NCBI RefSeq assembly: GCF_002860325.1
Contig: NZ_PKOJ01000004.1
Location: 248,001-312,000, forward strand
Direction: 5' to 3'
DNA from: Neptunicoccus cionae
GTDB lineage: Bacteria > Pseudomonadota > Alphaproteobacteria > Rhodobacterales > Rhodobacteraceae
DNA: 64,000 nucleotides
The position numbers and the translations under genes were made by a program. Below are positions 44,170 to 53,133 of the stretch, piece by piece; positions within the stretch are counted from its first letter, which is position 1, and every line of letters begins with the position of its first letter. The notes under the pieces are model-generated. The model was not told where the DNA came from, did not search any database, and saw only the letters and a list, made by a program, of their open reading frames with translations.

Positions 44170-45003
44170 TTACACGCGGCCCAGGGCAAAACCCTTGGCG
44201 ATGTAGTTGCGGACAAAATAGATCACCAGCGCACCCGGAACGATAGTCAGCACACCGGCCGCTGCCAGTACTCCCCAGTCAATACCGGCGGCACCCACGG
44301 TGCGGGTCATAGTGGCGGCGATGGGTTTGGCGTCTACGCTGGTCAGGGTCCGGCTGAGCAGCAGTTCGACCCAGCTGAACATGAACAGGAAAAAGGCCGT
44401 AACCCCGATGCCCGACGCCACCAGCGGTGTGAAGATGCGGATAAAGAAACGCGGGAAGGAATAGCCGTCGATATAGGCTGTTTCGTCTATTTCCTTTGGC
44501 ACCCCGCGCATGAAACCTTCCAATATCCACACCGCCAGCGGCACGTTGAACAGGCAATGGGCCAGCGCCACTGCGATATGGGTGTCAAACAACCCGACCG
44601 AGGAATAAAGCTGGAAGAACGGCAGCGCAAAAACCGCAGGCGGGGCCATCCGGTTGGTCAGCAGCCAGAAGAACAGGTGTTTGTCCCCCAGAAATGTATA
44701 GCGGCTAAAGGCATAGGCGGCAGGCAGCGCCACGGCGAGGCTGATCACCATATTGATCACCACATAGGCCATAGAGTTCAGATAGCCCGTATACCAAGAC
44801 GCATCTGTCAGGATGGTCAGATAGTTGTCAAAGGTCAGATCACGGGGCCAAAGGGTAAATGTGTTCAGGATTTCCGTGTTGGTCTTCAGGCTCATCGTGA
44901 GCAGCCAATAGATCGGCAGCAGCAGGAACAGCAGATACAGCCCCATGACAATGGCGTTGCCCTTTATGCGGAAGCCACCGCGTTTTTGTACAGATACAGA
45001 CAT
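44170..45003 (-). CDS. glpQ: glycerol ABC transporter permease GlpQ
   Basis: 277 residues, six membrane segments, MalG-type permease with the EAA loop EIDETAYIDGYSFPRFFIRI. Overlaps glpP by ATGA. Clearly paralogous to the product of 51625-52434. Confidence 0.9.
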   Translation of the reverse strand: MSVSVQKRGGFRIKGNAIVMGLYLLFLLLPIYWLLTMSLKTNTEILNTFTLWPRDLTFDNYLTILTDASWYTGYLNSMAYVVINMVISLAVALPAAYAFSRYTFLGDKHLFFWLLTNRMAPPAVFALPFFQLYSSVGLFDTHIAVALAHCLFNVPLAVWILEGFMRGVPKEIDETAYIDGYSFPRFFIRIFTPLVASGIGVTAFFLFMFSWVELLLSRTLTSVDAKPIAATMTRTVGAAGIDWGVLAAAGVLTIVPGALVIYFVRNYIAKGFALGRV

Positions 45004-45875
45004 CAGTGGCCATCCCTTTTATCGAGGTTCGTCATAACGGTGTAGAACACATAGGAGATCAGCAGGATCACCAGATAATACATGATCGAGAAGGCGGCTG
45101 CGGGACCAAGATCAAACTGCCCCAGTGCCATTTTCACCAGATCAATCGACAGGAAGGTTGTCGAATTGCCCGGCCCGCCGCCTGTTACAACAAACGGTTC
45201 GGTGTAGATCATGAAGCTGTCCATAAAGCGCAGCAGGATCGCGATCATCAAAACGCCGGTGATTTTCGGCAGTTCGATAAAGCGGAAAACGGCCCAACGG
45301 CTGGCCTGATCAATCTTGGCCGCCTGATAATAAGCATCGGGAATGGATTGCAGTCCGGCATAGGCCAAAAGTGCGACAAGCGAGGTCCAGTGCCACACGT
45401 CCATGACAATGACCGTGATCCATGCCGCATAGAAATTCTGGGTATAGTTGTAATCAATCCCCATCGCATCCAGCGTATACCCCAACAGGCCGATATCGAC
45501 CCGCCCGAAAATCTGCCAGATGGTGCCGACCACGTTCCAAGGGATCAGCAGGGGCAGGGACATCAGCACCAGACAAAACGACGCCCAGAAGCCGCGCTTG
45601 GGCATGTTCAGCGCAACAAAGATGCCAAGCGGGATCTCAATGGCAAGGATAATGGCGGAGAAAGCGATCTGCCGCCCCAACGCATCCCACATCCGTTCGG
45701 AATCCATCATCTCGCGGAACCAGTCGATACCGGCCCAGAAGAACTGGTTGTTGCCGAACGTGTCCTGCACCGAATAGTTGACCACCGTCATCAATGGAAT
45801 GACTGCAGAAAAGGCGACAAGCACCAGAACGGGCAGGATCAGGAACCATGCCTTTTGGTTGACAGTCTTGTTCAT
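45003..45875 (-). CDS. glpP: glycerol ABC transporter permease GlpP
   Basis: 290 residues, six membrane segments, MalF-type permease with the EAA-like loop AYYQAAKIDQASRWAVFRFIEL. Touches glpT by one base. Shares long stretches (VMDVWHWTSLV, LLRFMDSFMIYTE) with the second permease at 50762-51628. Confidence 0.9.
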   Translation of the reverse strand: MNKTVNQKAWFLILPVLVLVAFSAVIPLMTVVNYSVQDTFGNNQFFWAGIDWFREMMDSERMWDALGRQIAFSAIILAIEIPLGIFVALNMPKRGFWASFCLVLMSLPLLIPWNVVGTIWQIFGRVDIGLLGYTLDAMGIDYNYTQNFYAAWITVIVMDVWHWTSLVALLAYAGLQSIPDAYYQAAKIDQASRWAVFRFIELPKITGVLMIAILLRFMDSFMIYTEPFVVTGGGPGNSTTFLSIDLVKMALGQFDLGPAAAFSIMYYLVILLISYVFYTVMTNLDKRDGH

Positions 45876-46957
45876 TATTCCCCCCCCGATGGCGCAACCC
45901 GCCAGCTGTCCGCATAGATGTTGATCCCTGCGGGATCAAAGATGATCCTGTTGGCATCCGGTGAAATGGAGCTGCCTTCTTCGGCAATCACGTTGATTTC
46001 GGTGCCATTGAAATCGGCGCGAACGATCTTGTGACGCCCAACATCTTCGATCCGTTTGACTGTCACCGGCAGGCCGGTGTCGCCGCTGGTCAGTTTGGTG
46101 AATTCAGGACGAACCCCCAGCTCAACCTTGCCCGACAGAGCGCCAAAGCCCTGTCCCAGCGGAATTTCCGTGCCATTCAGAACCGCCTTGTCGCCGGAGA
46201 CTGATGCTTCCAGCACGTTCATACCGGGAGAGCCGATAAAATAGCCCACAAAAGTATGCTCGGGGCGTTCGAACAATTCCTGCGGCGTGCCCATTTGCAC
46301 AACACGGCCATCATACATCACCACAACCTTATCCGCAAAAGTCAGCGCCTCTGTCTGGTCGTGGGTCACGTAAATCATCGTGTGACCGAATTCGTGATGC
46401 AGGGATTTCAACTGGGTGCGCAATTCCCATTTCATGTGGGGGTCGATCACGGTCAGCGGTTCGTCAAACAGCAGCGCGTTCACGTCCTCGCGCACCATTC
46501 CCCGCCCGAGCGATATCTTCTGCTTGGCATCCGCCGTCAGTCCGCGGGCCTTGCGGTTGAGCATCTCTTCCATGCCGATCATCTGCGCGATCTGTTGCAC
46601 GCGATCCCGCACATAGGCCGCATCCGCCCCGCGATTGCGCAGTGGAAACGCCAGATTGTCCCGCACGGTCATCGTGTCGTAGACCACCGGAAACTGGAAA
46701 ACCTGCGCGATGTTGCGCTCCGTGGTGGGCGCGTGGGTCACGTCCTTGTCGTCAAACAGGATTCGCCCCTGACTGGGGTGCAGCAGGCCGGAAATGATGT
46801 TTAGCAGTGTGGATTTCCCGCACCCCGAAGAGCCAAGCAGCGCATAGGCTTCTCCGTCCACCCAATCGTGGTTAAGCTCTTTCAGCGCGTAATCCTGTTC
46901 GCCTTGCGGGTTTGGCAGATAGGAATGGGCCAGATTGTCGAGGGTGATTTTAGCCAT
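45875..46957 (-). CDS. glpT: glycerol ABC transporter ATP-binding subunit GlpT
   Basis: 360 residues, MalK-like. Walker A GSSGCGKST, Walker B ALLFDEP, H-loop VTHDQTEA and a C-terminal OB-fold (TOBE) domain. The signature, normally LSGGQ, reads LTADAKQK, so this subunit lacks a standard C-loop. Overlaps glpS by 8 bp; the two should form a heterodimer with one competent ATP site. Confidence 0.9.
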   Translation of the reverse strand: MAKITLDNLAHSYLPNPQGEQDYALKELNHDWVDGEAYALLGSSGCGKSTLLNIISGLLHPSQGRILFDDKDVTHAPTTERNIAQVFQFPVVYDTMTVRDNLAFPLRNRGADAAYVRDRVQQIAQMIGMEEMLNRKARGLTADAKQKISLGRGMVREDVNALLFDEPLTVIDPHMKWELRTQLKSLHHEFGHTMIYVTHDQTEALTFADKVVVMYDGRVVQMGTPQELFERPEHTFVGYFIGSPGMNVLEASVSGDKAVLNGTEIPLGQGFGALSGKVELGVRPEFTKLTSGDTGLPVTVKRIEDVGRHKIVRADFNGTEINVIAEEGSSISPDANRIIFDPAGINIYADSWRVAPSGGE

Positions 46958-48053
46958 GGTTCAAGCCCTCTGTCTCTGTGGCATAGGCAGCAGGGGCTAC
47001 GGATGTGCCGTCCTGCGCAAAAATGTATACGTGGCGGGGATCAAGAAAAACCTTCAGTGCAGCGCCAATTTCAAGGTCTTTGACCCCGTGGATCAGGCCG
47101 ACCCAGTTTTCGCCGTGGTGGTCCAGATGAACAAAAGTTTCCGATCCGGTAATTTCCTTGACCTGCAAGGTTCCGGTGAACTCCAACGTGGCACTGCCGC
47201 TGTTTTCCAGTTCCAGATGGTTGGGGCGGAAACCGGCCATGTAGTCACCATCCGGAAGGGCGGCAAATCCGGTGGAAGCGGCGCTTTGTCCGTCGCCGAA
47301 GTGCAAAGTATCACCGGATTTGCGGATGTTGAGGAAGTTCATAGGCGGGTCGGAGAATACCCGCGCCGTGGTTGCATCTACCGGCTGGCGATAAACGATC
47401 GGGGTTTTGTCGAACTGGGTGATCCGGCCTTCCCACATTGTCGCTGTGTTGCCGCCAAGCAGCAGCGCTTCTTCCGGTTCGGTTGTGGCGTAAACAAAAA
47501 TCGAACCCGCTTCTTCGAAAATCTTCGGAATTTCGGCGCGCAGTTCCTCGCGCAGTTTATAGTCCAGATTGGCCAGCGGTTCATCCAGCAGCACCAGTCC
47601 CGCGTCCTTCACCAGCGCGCGGGCCAGTGCGCACCGCTGCTGTTGCCCGCCGGACAGTTCCAGCGGCTTGCGGTCCAGCATTTCCGAAAGTTTCATCAAA
47701 TCGGCGGCCTTCTTCACCGCCGCGTCGATTTCTGCCGCAGATTTGCCGAGCAACCGCATCGGGCTGGCGATATTTTCATAAACGGTCATCGATGGATAGT
47801 TGATGAACTGCTGGTACACCATCGCCACGCCGCGGTCTTGGACGCGCATGCCGGTGACATCCTTGCCATCCCAGAACACCTTGCCGGTGTTGGGCACATC
47901 AAGCCCCGCCATCAACCGCATCAAAGATGTCTTGCCAGCCAAGGTCGGACCAAGCAGAACATTCATCGTACCAGACCGTAGTTCAAGGTCTGTCGGATGG
48001 ATATGGGTCTGGCCGTTCACGACCTTGGAAACACCTTCAAGTACAAGTGCCAT
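46950..48053 (-). CDS. glpS: glycerol ABC transporter ATP-binding subunit GlpS
   Basis: 367 residues from ATG 48053, preceded by AAGGAG. MalK-like with Walker A GPTLAGKTS, intact signature LSGGQQQR and Walker B LVLLDEP, plus a TOBE domain. The H-loop region reads YATTEPEEA, without the usual His. This complements GlpT, which has the His but not the signature. Starts 1 bp after glpD. Confidence 0.9.
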   Translation of the reverse strand: MALVLEGVSKVVNGQTHIHPTDLELRSGTMNVLLGPTLAGKTSLMRLMAGLDVPNTGKVFWDGKDVTGMRVQDRGVAMVYQQFINYPSMTVYENIASPMRLLGKSAAEIDAAVKKAADLMKLSEMLDRKPLELSGGQQQRCALARALVKDAGLVLLDEPLANLDYKLREELRAEIPKIFEEAGSIFVYATTEPEEALLLGGNTATMWEGRITQFDKTPIVYRQPVDATTARVFSDPPMNFLNIRKSGDTLHFGDGQSAASTGFAALPDGDYMAGFRPNHLELENSGSATLEFTGTLQVKEITGSETFVHLDHHGENWVGLIHGVKDLEIGAALKVFLDPRHVYIFAQDGTSVAPAAYATETEGLNHG

Positions 48054-48054
48054 G

Positions 48055-49650
48055 TTATTCTCCTTGTGCGCGCGCAACGGGCGCCTGTGCGGGTGGAGCG
48101 GCGGCATGTTCTGCCATCCAATCATCCAGCGCGTCTATTTCCTGTGGCGTCATGCGCAACCCCAGTTTGGAGCGCCGCCAGACGACATCCTGCGCGGTCC
48201 GCGCATATTCCTTGTCCATCAGCCAGTGTACTTCACGCTCGCTTAGATCACTGCCGAAGTTCCGTCCCAGATCATCCGCGGTTTTCGCCCCGTCAAGCAG
48301 TTCGAACGCATCGGTGCCGTAAGCTTTGACAAGACGGGTGCACCAGCGCGGGGATAGAAAGCTGTAACGGGAGGAAAGTTCAGCCTTCAGATCCCCGACG
48401 CCTTGCACCGGAAAATCGCCGCCGGGAAGGGGGATTCCAGCGGTCCAGCGATCCGGCAACCCGTCAAAAAACGGTGCAATTTTTTCAAGGGCAGATTCCG
48501 CAAGGCGGCGGTAGGTAGTGATCTTGCCGCCAAACACATTCAGCATCGGTGCACCGGCTGAGGTATCCACCTTCAGCACATAATCCCGCGTTGCGGCCGT
48601 GGCAGAGCTGGCCCCGTCATTGTAAAGCGGCCGCACGCCGGAATAGCTCCAGACAATATCGTCCCTTGTGACAGGGGTTTTGAGATAGTTTGAAGCAAAG
48701 GCCAACAGATAGTCCCGTTCTTCGGGCGTGCATTCGGGGCGCTTTGAAACATCGTCGTGATCCGCATCTGTGGTGCCGATCAGGGTGAAATCCGTTTCGT
48801 AAGGGATGGTAAAGATGATCCGGCCATCCTCGCCCTGAAAGAAATAACATTTGTCGTGATCGTAAAGCTTGCGGGTTACGATATGGCTGCCGCGCACCAG
48901 CCGCACACCTTCGGTTGTGTTGATCCGCGCTGTGTTGCGGATCACGTTTTCGACCCACGGCCCGCCGGCATTCACCAGCATTTTCGCAGTCACTGTCCGT
49001 TGGTCGCCGGTGACGGTATTTTCCAGTGTGATTGACCAATGGCCGTCCACCTGTTCAGCGGACACAACTTTTGTGCGTACATTTATCTTCGCGCCACGGG
49101 CTTCGGCGTCCCGTGCGTTCAGCACGACCAAGCGGCTGTCTTCAATCCAGCAATCCGAATATTCGTATGCTTTGCGAAACCGGTCTTGCAGGGGTGCGCC
49201 TTCGACGGAATTATCCAGATCGACAGATTTGGTGCCTTCCAGAATATCCCGGCCACCCAGATTGTCATAAAGAAACAGGCCAAGCCGGACGAGCCACGAC
49301 GGGCGGCGCCCTTTCATCCATGGCATGAAAAAGCTCAAAAGCTTTGATGTGGGCGTATCGCCCTCAAACCGCATGTCCTTGTGGTAAGGCAGTACAAACC
49401 GCATCGGCCAGGAAATATGGGGCATCGCCTTGAGCAGGGTTTCCCGCTCGATCAGGGCCTCGCGCACAAGGCGCACTTCCCAGTATTCCAGATAACGCAA
49501 CCCGCCGTGGAACAATTTGGTAGAGGCAGAAGATGTGGCAGATGCGAGATCGTTCATCTCGGCCAGTTCAACGCGCAGGCCACGCCCCGCAGCATCGCGG
49601 GCGATGCCGCATCCGTTGATGCCGCCGCCAATGACGAACAGGTCAATCAT
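48055..49650 (-). CDS. glpD: glycerol-3-phosphate dehydrogenase (FAD)
   Basis: 531 residues. FAD-binding motif VIGGGINGCGIARDAAGRGL at the N-terminus, then SSASTKLFHGGLRYLE, GGPWVENV and GTTDADHDD, and a C-terminal helical domain. Oxidises glycerol-3-phosphate to dihydroxyacetone phosphate and passes electrons to quinone at the membrane. ATG 49650 matches the family N-terminus; the frame upstream to 49752 carries no typical sequence. First gene of the glpD-S-T-P-Q-(DUF2160)-V-K operon, divergent from glpR. Confidence 0.94.
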   Translation of the reverse strand: MIDLFVIGGGINGCGIARDAAGRGLRVELAEMNDLASATSSASTKLFHGGLRYLEYWEVRLVREALIERETLLKAMPHISWPMRFVLPYHKDMRFEGDTPTSKLLSFFMPWMKGRRPSWLVRLGLFLYDNLGGRDILEGTKSVDLDNSVEGAPLQDRFRKAYEYSDCWIEDSRLVVLNARDAEARGAKINVRTKVVSAEQVDGHWSITLENTVTGDQRTVTAKMLVNAGGPWVENVIRNTARINTTEGVRLVRGSHIVTRKLYDHDKCYFFQGEDGRIIFTIPYETDFTLIGTTDADHDDVSKRPECTPEERDYLLAFASNYLKTPVTRDDIVWSYSGVRPLYNDGASSATAATRDYVLKVDTSAGAPMLNVFGGKITTYRRLAESALEKIAPFFDGLPDRWTAGIPLPGGDFPVQGVGDLKAELSSRYSFLSPRWCTRLVKAYGTDAFELLDGAKTADDLGRNFGSDLSEREVHWLMDKEYARTAQDVVWRRSKLGLRMTPQEIDALDDWMAEHAAAPPAQAPVARAQGE

Positions 49651-49968
49651 GTCCTGATTTCCGTGCTGACTCACTTGGACCTCCACCGCCACAAAACCAC
49701 ACCGGAATTGGCTCCACCCTCCGGTTTGTGACTGGGAATATACCAACAGCATTTACAGATTTGTTGCAATAACGAATGTTCGTTTATTTTCTTTTTTGGA
49801 TTAATACCTGATTTTACTGTGTTAATTTTTTCGTTTCGGGCCGGTTTTACCCGCGCTTTCGCAAGAATCTCGATTCGCGCTCTTGACCTTCGGACCTGCC
49901 CGTTGATTGATACAAGCCGGAGGACCACGCCAGACAGGTATGGGAAACGGGGAGAGGGGCACGCCACT
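49651..49968. promoter_or_regulatory. divergent glpD/glpR control region
   Basis: 318 bp without a credible gene. Contains an AT-rich core (about 49765-49840) with the palindrome at 49771-49784 and a related half site in TTTTTTCGTTTCG near 49825-49838. Promoters for both the glpD operon and glpR should lie here. Confidence 0.5.
49771..49784. promoter_or_regulatory. palindrome, candidate GlpR operator
   Basis: AACGAATGTTCGTT has perfect 6-bp arms (AACGAA/TTCGTT) around a 2-bp centre. DeoR-family GlpR proteins bind sites rich in TTCG/CGAA such as the E. coli ATGTTCG-type operator. It lies in the AT-rich middle of the glpD-glpR intergenic region. Confidence 0.6.
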
Positions 49969-50778
49969 ATGGTGTCGAATTTCAGGCAGCAGGAAATTCT
50001 CGAAATTGCGCGGGAGCAGGGCAAGGTTACGGTAGACGGGTTGGCAGAACGCTACGATGTAACTGTTCAGACCATCCGGCGCGATCTGGCGGAATTGTCC
50101 GAAAGCGGACGTCTGGAGCGGGTACACGGCGGCGCAGTTGTCCCGTCAGGCGTGGTCAATATCATCTATGAGGAACGCCGCCGTTTAAACGAAGCCGGCA
50201 AGAAAGCCATCGGCGTGCGTTGCGCAGCGGCAATCCCGAACGGTGCCTCGGTTTTTATGAACATCGGCACCAGCACAGAGGCCGTAGCGCGGGAATTGCT
50301 CGACCATGAGAACCTGCTGGTGGTGACGAACAACCTGAACATCGCGAATATTCTTGCGGCAAACCAGAGTTGCGAGATCATTCTTGCGGGCGGAGTCCTG
50401 CGGCGCGCGGATTCCGGTATCGTCGGCGGTCTGACGGTGGAAATGGTGAAACAGTTCAAGTTTGATTATTCTGTTCTGGGCTGTTCGGCCATTGATGCGG
50501 ACGGGGACTTGCTGGACTTCGACGGTCAGGAAATCATGGTCAGCAGTACCGCGATCCAGCGGTCCCGAAAGGTCAAGATCGTGGCGGATCACCTGAAATT
50601 CCAGCGCAAAGCCCCCCTGACCATCTGTTCCCTGCGGGATGTGGATGTGTTTTACACGGATGGCAAATTGCCAAAATCCCTGATGGAAGACTGCGCCGGT
50701 TGGGGCACCGAGGTGCAGATCGCCGAACCTGCCGGATTACGGGGGCGCAAAGCGACTCGAAATGAAGCCAACAGATAA
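49969..50778 (+). CDS. glpR: DeoR-family glycerol regulon repressor GlpR
   Basis: 269 residues from ATG 49969, preceded by GGAGAGG. DeoR helix-turn-helix (VTVDGLAERYDVTVQTIRRDL) with the following GRLERVHGGAV, then the sugar-phosphate sensor domain (NIGTSTEAVARELL, GGVLRRADSGIVGG). Expected ligand glycerol-3-phosphate. Divergent from glpD; its 3' end overlaps a glycerol-type permease by 17 bp. Confidence 0.9.
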   Translation: MVSNFRQQEILEIAREQGKVTVDGLAERYDVTVQTIRRDLAELSESGRLERVHGGAVVPSGVVNIIYEERRRLNEAGKKAIGVRCAAAIPNGASVFMNIGTSTEAVARELLDHENLLVVTNNLNIANILAANQSCEIILAGGVLRRADSGIVGGLTVEMVKQFKFDYSVLGCSAIDADGDLLDFDGQEIMVSSTAIQRSRKVKIVADHLKFQRKAPLTICSLRDVDVFYTDGKLPKSLMEDCAGWGTEVQIAEPAGLRGRKATRNEANR

Positions 50779-51628
50779 TTCCGGGTGGTTATTTGTGCTG
50801 CCCGCAATGGCGGTTCTTGGCCTGATCGGATTGATCCCGCTATTAACGGTCGTAAATTATTCTTTCTTTGAAATCTTTATTCTCAGTTCACGGTTTTGGG
50901 TCGGGCTGGAGTGGTACGGCGAACTGATCGGCTCTGCCCGTTTCTGGCAGAGCTTCGGGCGCAGCATCTTCTTTTCGATGATAGTGCTTCTGATCCAGAT
51001 TCCGCTCGGGATCGGGCTTGCCCTTTGTATTCCAAGGGGTCGTCTCTGGATCGGCCTGTCGCTTGTGGTGGTGGCACTACCACTGCTGGTGCCATGGAAT
51101 ATGATCCCCGCCCTGTGGCTGAGCCTGCTTAATCCTGAAACCGGACTTCTGGGGCGTTTGGGTTCAATTCTCGGCTGGCCTGCGGATTGGAAAGCCTCGG
51201 CGTTTCACACATGGGTTGTCATTGTGATGATGGATGTCTGGCATTGGACCAGTCTTGTGGTGATCCTGTGCTACTCTGCGCTGACAACAATTCCTGCCGC
51301 CTATTATCAGGCGGCTGCGATCGACGGGGCGAGTCCTTGGGATGTGTTCCGTTTTATCCAGTTGCCCCGTTTGCACAATGTGCTGCTTATGGCCGTACTG
51401 CTTCGGTTTATGGATTCCTTTATGATCTACACCGAAGCTTTCCCTATCAACGCAGGTGGTCCGGCAGAGGCGACGCTGTTTCTGGCGGTTGATCTGGGCG
51501 AAGAGATCAAGGCGTTTAACTATGGTCCCTCCGCCGCCCGTTCCGTGCTGTATTTCTTGATAATCGTAACAGTGGCGTGGCTGTTTACCAAGGCGCAGGG
51601 CAAACTAGAGGACAAGGCGGCCCCATGA
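50762..51628 (+). CDS. second MalF-type permease, GlpP paralogue
   Basis: 288 residues, six membrane segments. Aligns by eye with GlpP along its length: IPL(L/M)TVVNYS, PWN, VVIVMMDVWHWTSLVV, AYYQAAAIDGASPWDVFRFIQLP, LLRFMDSFMIYTEAF. It starts inside the glpR end (17-bp overlap) and is coupled to the next permease. No binding protein or ATPase accompanies the pair, so it may borrow GlpV and GlpST, or use subunits encoded elsewhere. Confidence 0.88.
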   Translation: MKPTDNSGWLFVLPAMAVLGLIGLIPLLTVVNYSFFEIFILSSRFWVGLEWYGELIGSARFWQSFGRSIFFSMIVLLIQIPLGIGLALCIPRGRLWIGLSLVVVALPLLVPWNMIPALWLSLLNPETGLLGRLGSILGWPADWKASAFHTWVVIVMMDVWHWTSLVVILCYSALTTIPAAYYQAAAIDGASPWDVFRFIQLPRLHNVLLMAVLLRFMDSFMIYTEAFPINAGGPAEATLFLAVDLGEEIKAFNYGPSAARSVLYFLIIVTVAWLFTKAQGKLEDKAAP

Positions 51629-52434
51629 AGCTGATCTACCGCTACCTTGACGTGATCAAGATCGTTGCACTGCTGGCTTTCATGATCTTTGTTTGCCTGC
51701 CCCTTGTGCAAATGACGTTGCTGGCCTTTGTCGCGACCCTGCCCCATGAAGGGCTGGATGTAGGGCAAGCGACCTTGCGAAACTTCACCGGCATTCTGGC
51801 AGATCCGAACCTGCGCGCGGCCTTTGGCAACTCTATCGCCTATGTGCTGATCAATATCTGCATCACAATTCCGGTTGCGCTGCCCTCCGCCTATGCCTTT
51901 TCGCGCATGTCGTTTGTCGGGGACAAATCCCTGTTTCTGGCCTTCATCGCCTTTCGCATAACCCCGCCTGTTGTGCTGACCCTGCCAATCTTTCAGCTTT
52001 TTTCGGCGCTCGGGATCGTAAATTCGGTCTTTGGAATTGCGCTGGCCCATTGTCTGTTCAACCTGCCGATTTCCATCTGGATCTTGCAGGGGTTTATCTC
52101 GGCCATCCCGCAGGAAATGGACGAAACGGCCTTTATTGACGGCTATTCGCGGCCCCGTTTCATCTGGTCAATCCTGATCCCGCAAATCAGGGCTGGCATC
52201 GCTGTAGCGGCTTTTTTCTGCTTTATGTTTTCATGGGTAGAGGTGGTATTTGCCCGTATCCTCACCACGACAAACGGCAAGCCGATCAGTATGGCGATCA
52301 ATGCCCTGTTCGGGTTTCAAACCGACATCGGGTTGGTTATGGCCGTCACCCTTGCCTCCATGGCACCGGGCGCATTGCTGCTCTTTGCGATGCGCAATCA
52401 CCTGTCGCGGGGTTTCCGGATCGGTCAGGTTTGA
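51625..52434 (+). CDS. second MalG-type permease, GlpQ paralogue
   Basis: 269 residues from ATG 51625 (ATGA overlap). Six membrane segments, EAA loop EMDETAFIDGYSRPRFIWSI, and shared blocks with GlpQ: VALPSAYAFSR, ALAHCLFNLPISIWIL, FFCFMFSWVE and the tail RNHLSRGFRIGQV. Second half of the orphan permease pair linked to glpR. Confidence 0.88.
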   Translation: MKLIYRYLDVIKIVALLAFMIFVCLPLVQMTLLAFVATLPHEGLDVGQATLRNFTGILADPNLRAAFGNSIAYVLINICITIPVALPSAYAFSRMSFVGDKSLFLAFIAFRITPPVVLTLPIFQLFSALGIVNSVFGIALAHCLFNLPISIWILQGFISAIPQEMDETAFIDGYSRPRFIWSILIPQIRAGIAVAAFFCFMFSWVEVVFARILTTTNGKPISMAINALFGFQTDIGLVMAVTLASMAPGALLLFAMRNHLSRGFRIGQV

Positions 52435-52512
52435 CGCGGGGCTTTCGGTCATGCACAAGTTAGGGTGACAAAGCGATTGCACCAAAACCCATTACACAGG
52501 AGCCTCTGTCCC

Positions 52513-53109
52513 ATGACACCGGAAAAACTGCGCAGCCTTTACGGGGCGGTATCCCCTGCGGCGGCGGCCAAAGTGATCACGCGATTTGACCACCATTGCC
52601 GCGATTTCATCGAAAACGCCACGTTTCTGGTTATGGCCACTACGAATGGCCAGACGCTGGATGTGTCGCCGAAGGGCGATCCGGCGGGTTTTGTGACGGT
52701 CGAAAGCGATACCACCTTGTTGATACCGGACCGCCCCGGCAACAACCGGATCGACGGTTTGATGAATATTCTGGCCAACCCGCAAGTGGCGCTGATTTTC
52801 CTGATCCCCACGGTGGGCGAAACCCTGCGCGTGAACGGGCGGGCGGAAATTTTGGACGACCCTGAAATTTGCGCACGGTTTGCGGTGAACGGGCGCAGCC
52901 CCAAAACGGTTACTCGGGTGACAGCGGAAAAGATCCTGACCCATTGCGGCAAGGCACCGATCCGTGCGGGCTTGTGGAAACCGGAAGGCTGGCCTGCCGA
53001 ACGGCCGGTTGCCACGCTCAGCGACATCATCCGCGATCACGTCAAGGGCGAGGCCGAAGTGGTGGATGACGCCACAATGCAGGCAATCTATCAGAAAACA
53101 CTTTACTAG
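52513..53109 (+). CDS. pyridoxamine 5'-phosphate oxidase family protein (MSMEG_1061-like)
   Basis: 198 residues from ATG 52513, which has AGGAG 10 bp upstream; a GTG at 52465 would add 16 residues. Split-barrel flavin-binding fold: FLVMATTNGQTLDVSPKGDPAGFV, LLIPDRPGNNRIDGLMNILANPQVALIFLIP and TLRVNGRAEI. These are FMN- or F420-binding reductases/oxidases of unknown substrate, not true PdxH. Followed 24 bp later by HMG-CoA reductase. Confidence 0.85.
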   Translation: MTPEKLRSLYGAVSPAAAAKVITRFDHHCRDFIENATFLVMATTNGQTLDVSPKGDPAGFVTVESDTTLLIPDRPGNNRIDGLMNILANPQVALIFLIPTVGETLRVNGRAEILDDPEICARFAVNGRSPKTVTRVTAEKILTHCGKAPIRAGLWKPEGWPAERPVATLSDIIRDHVKGEAEVVDDATMQAIYQKTLY

Positions 53110-53133
53110 GGCTTGGGCCGGACGGGATCGGGA

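Noticed and set aside
49651-49752. 34-codon upstream extension of glpD
   Set aside because: The family N-terminus (FAD motif) begins right after ATG 49650; the extension is not glpD-like and lies in the control region.
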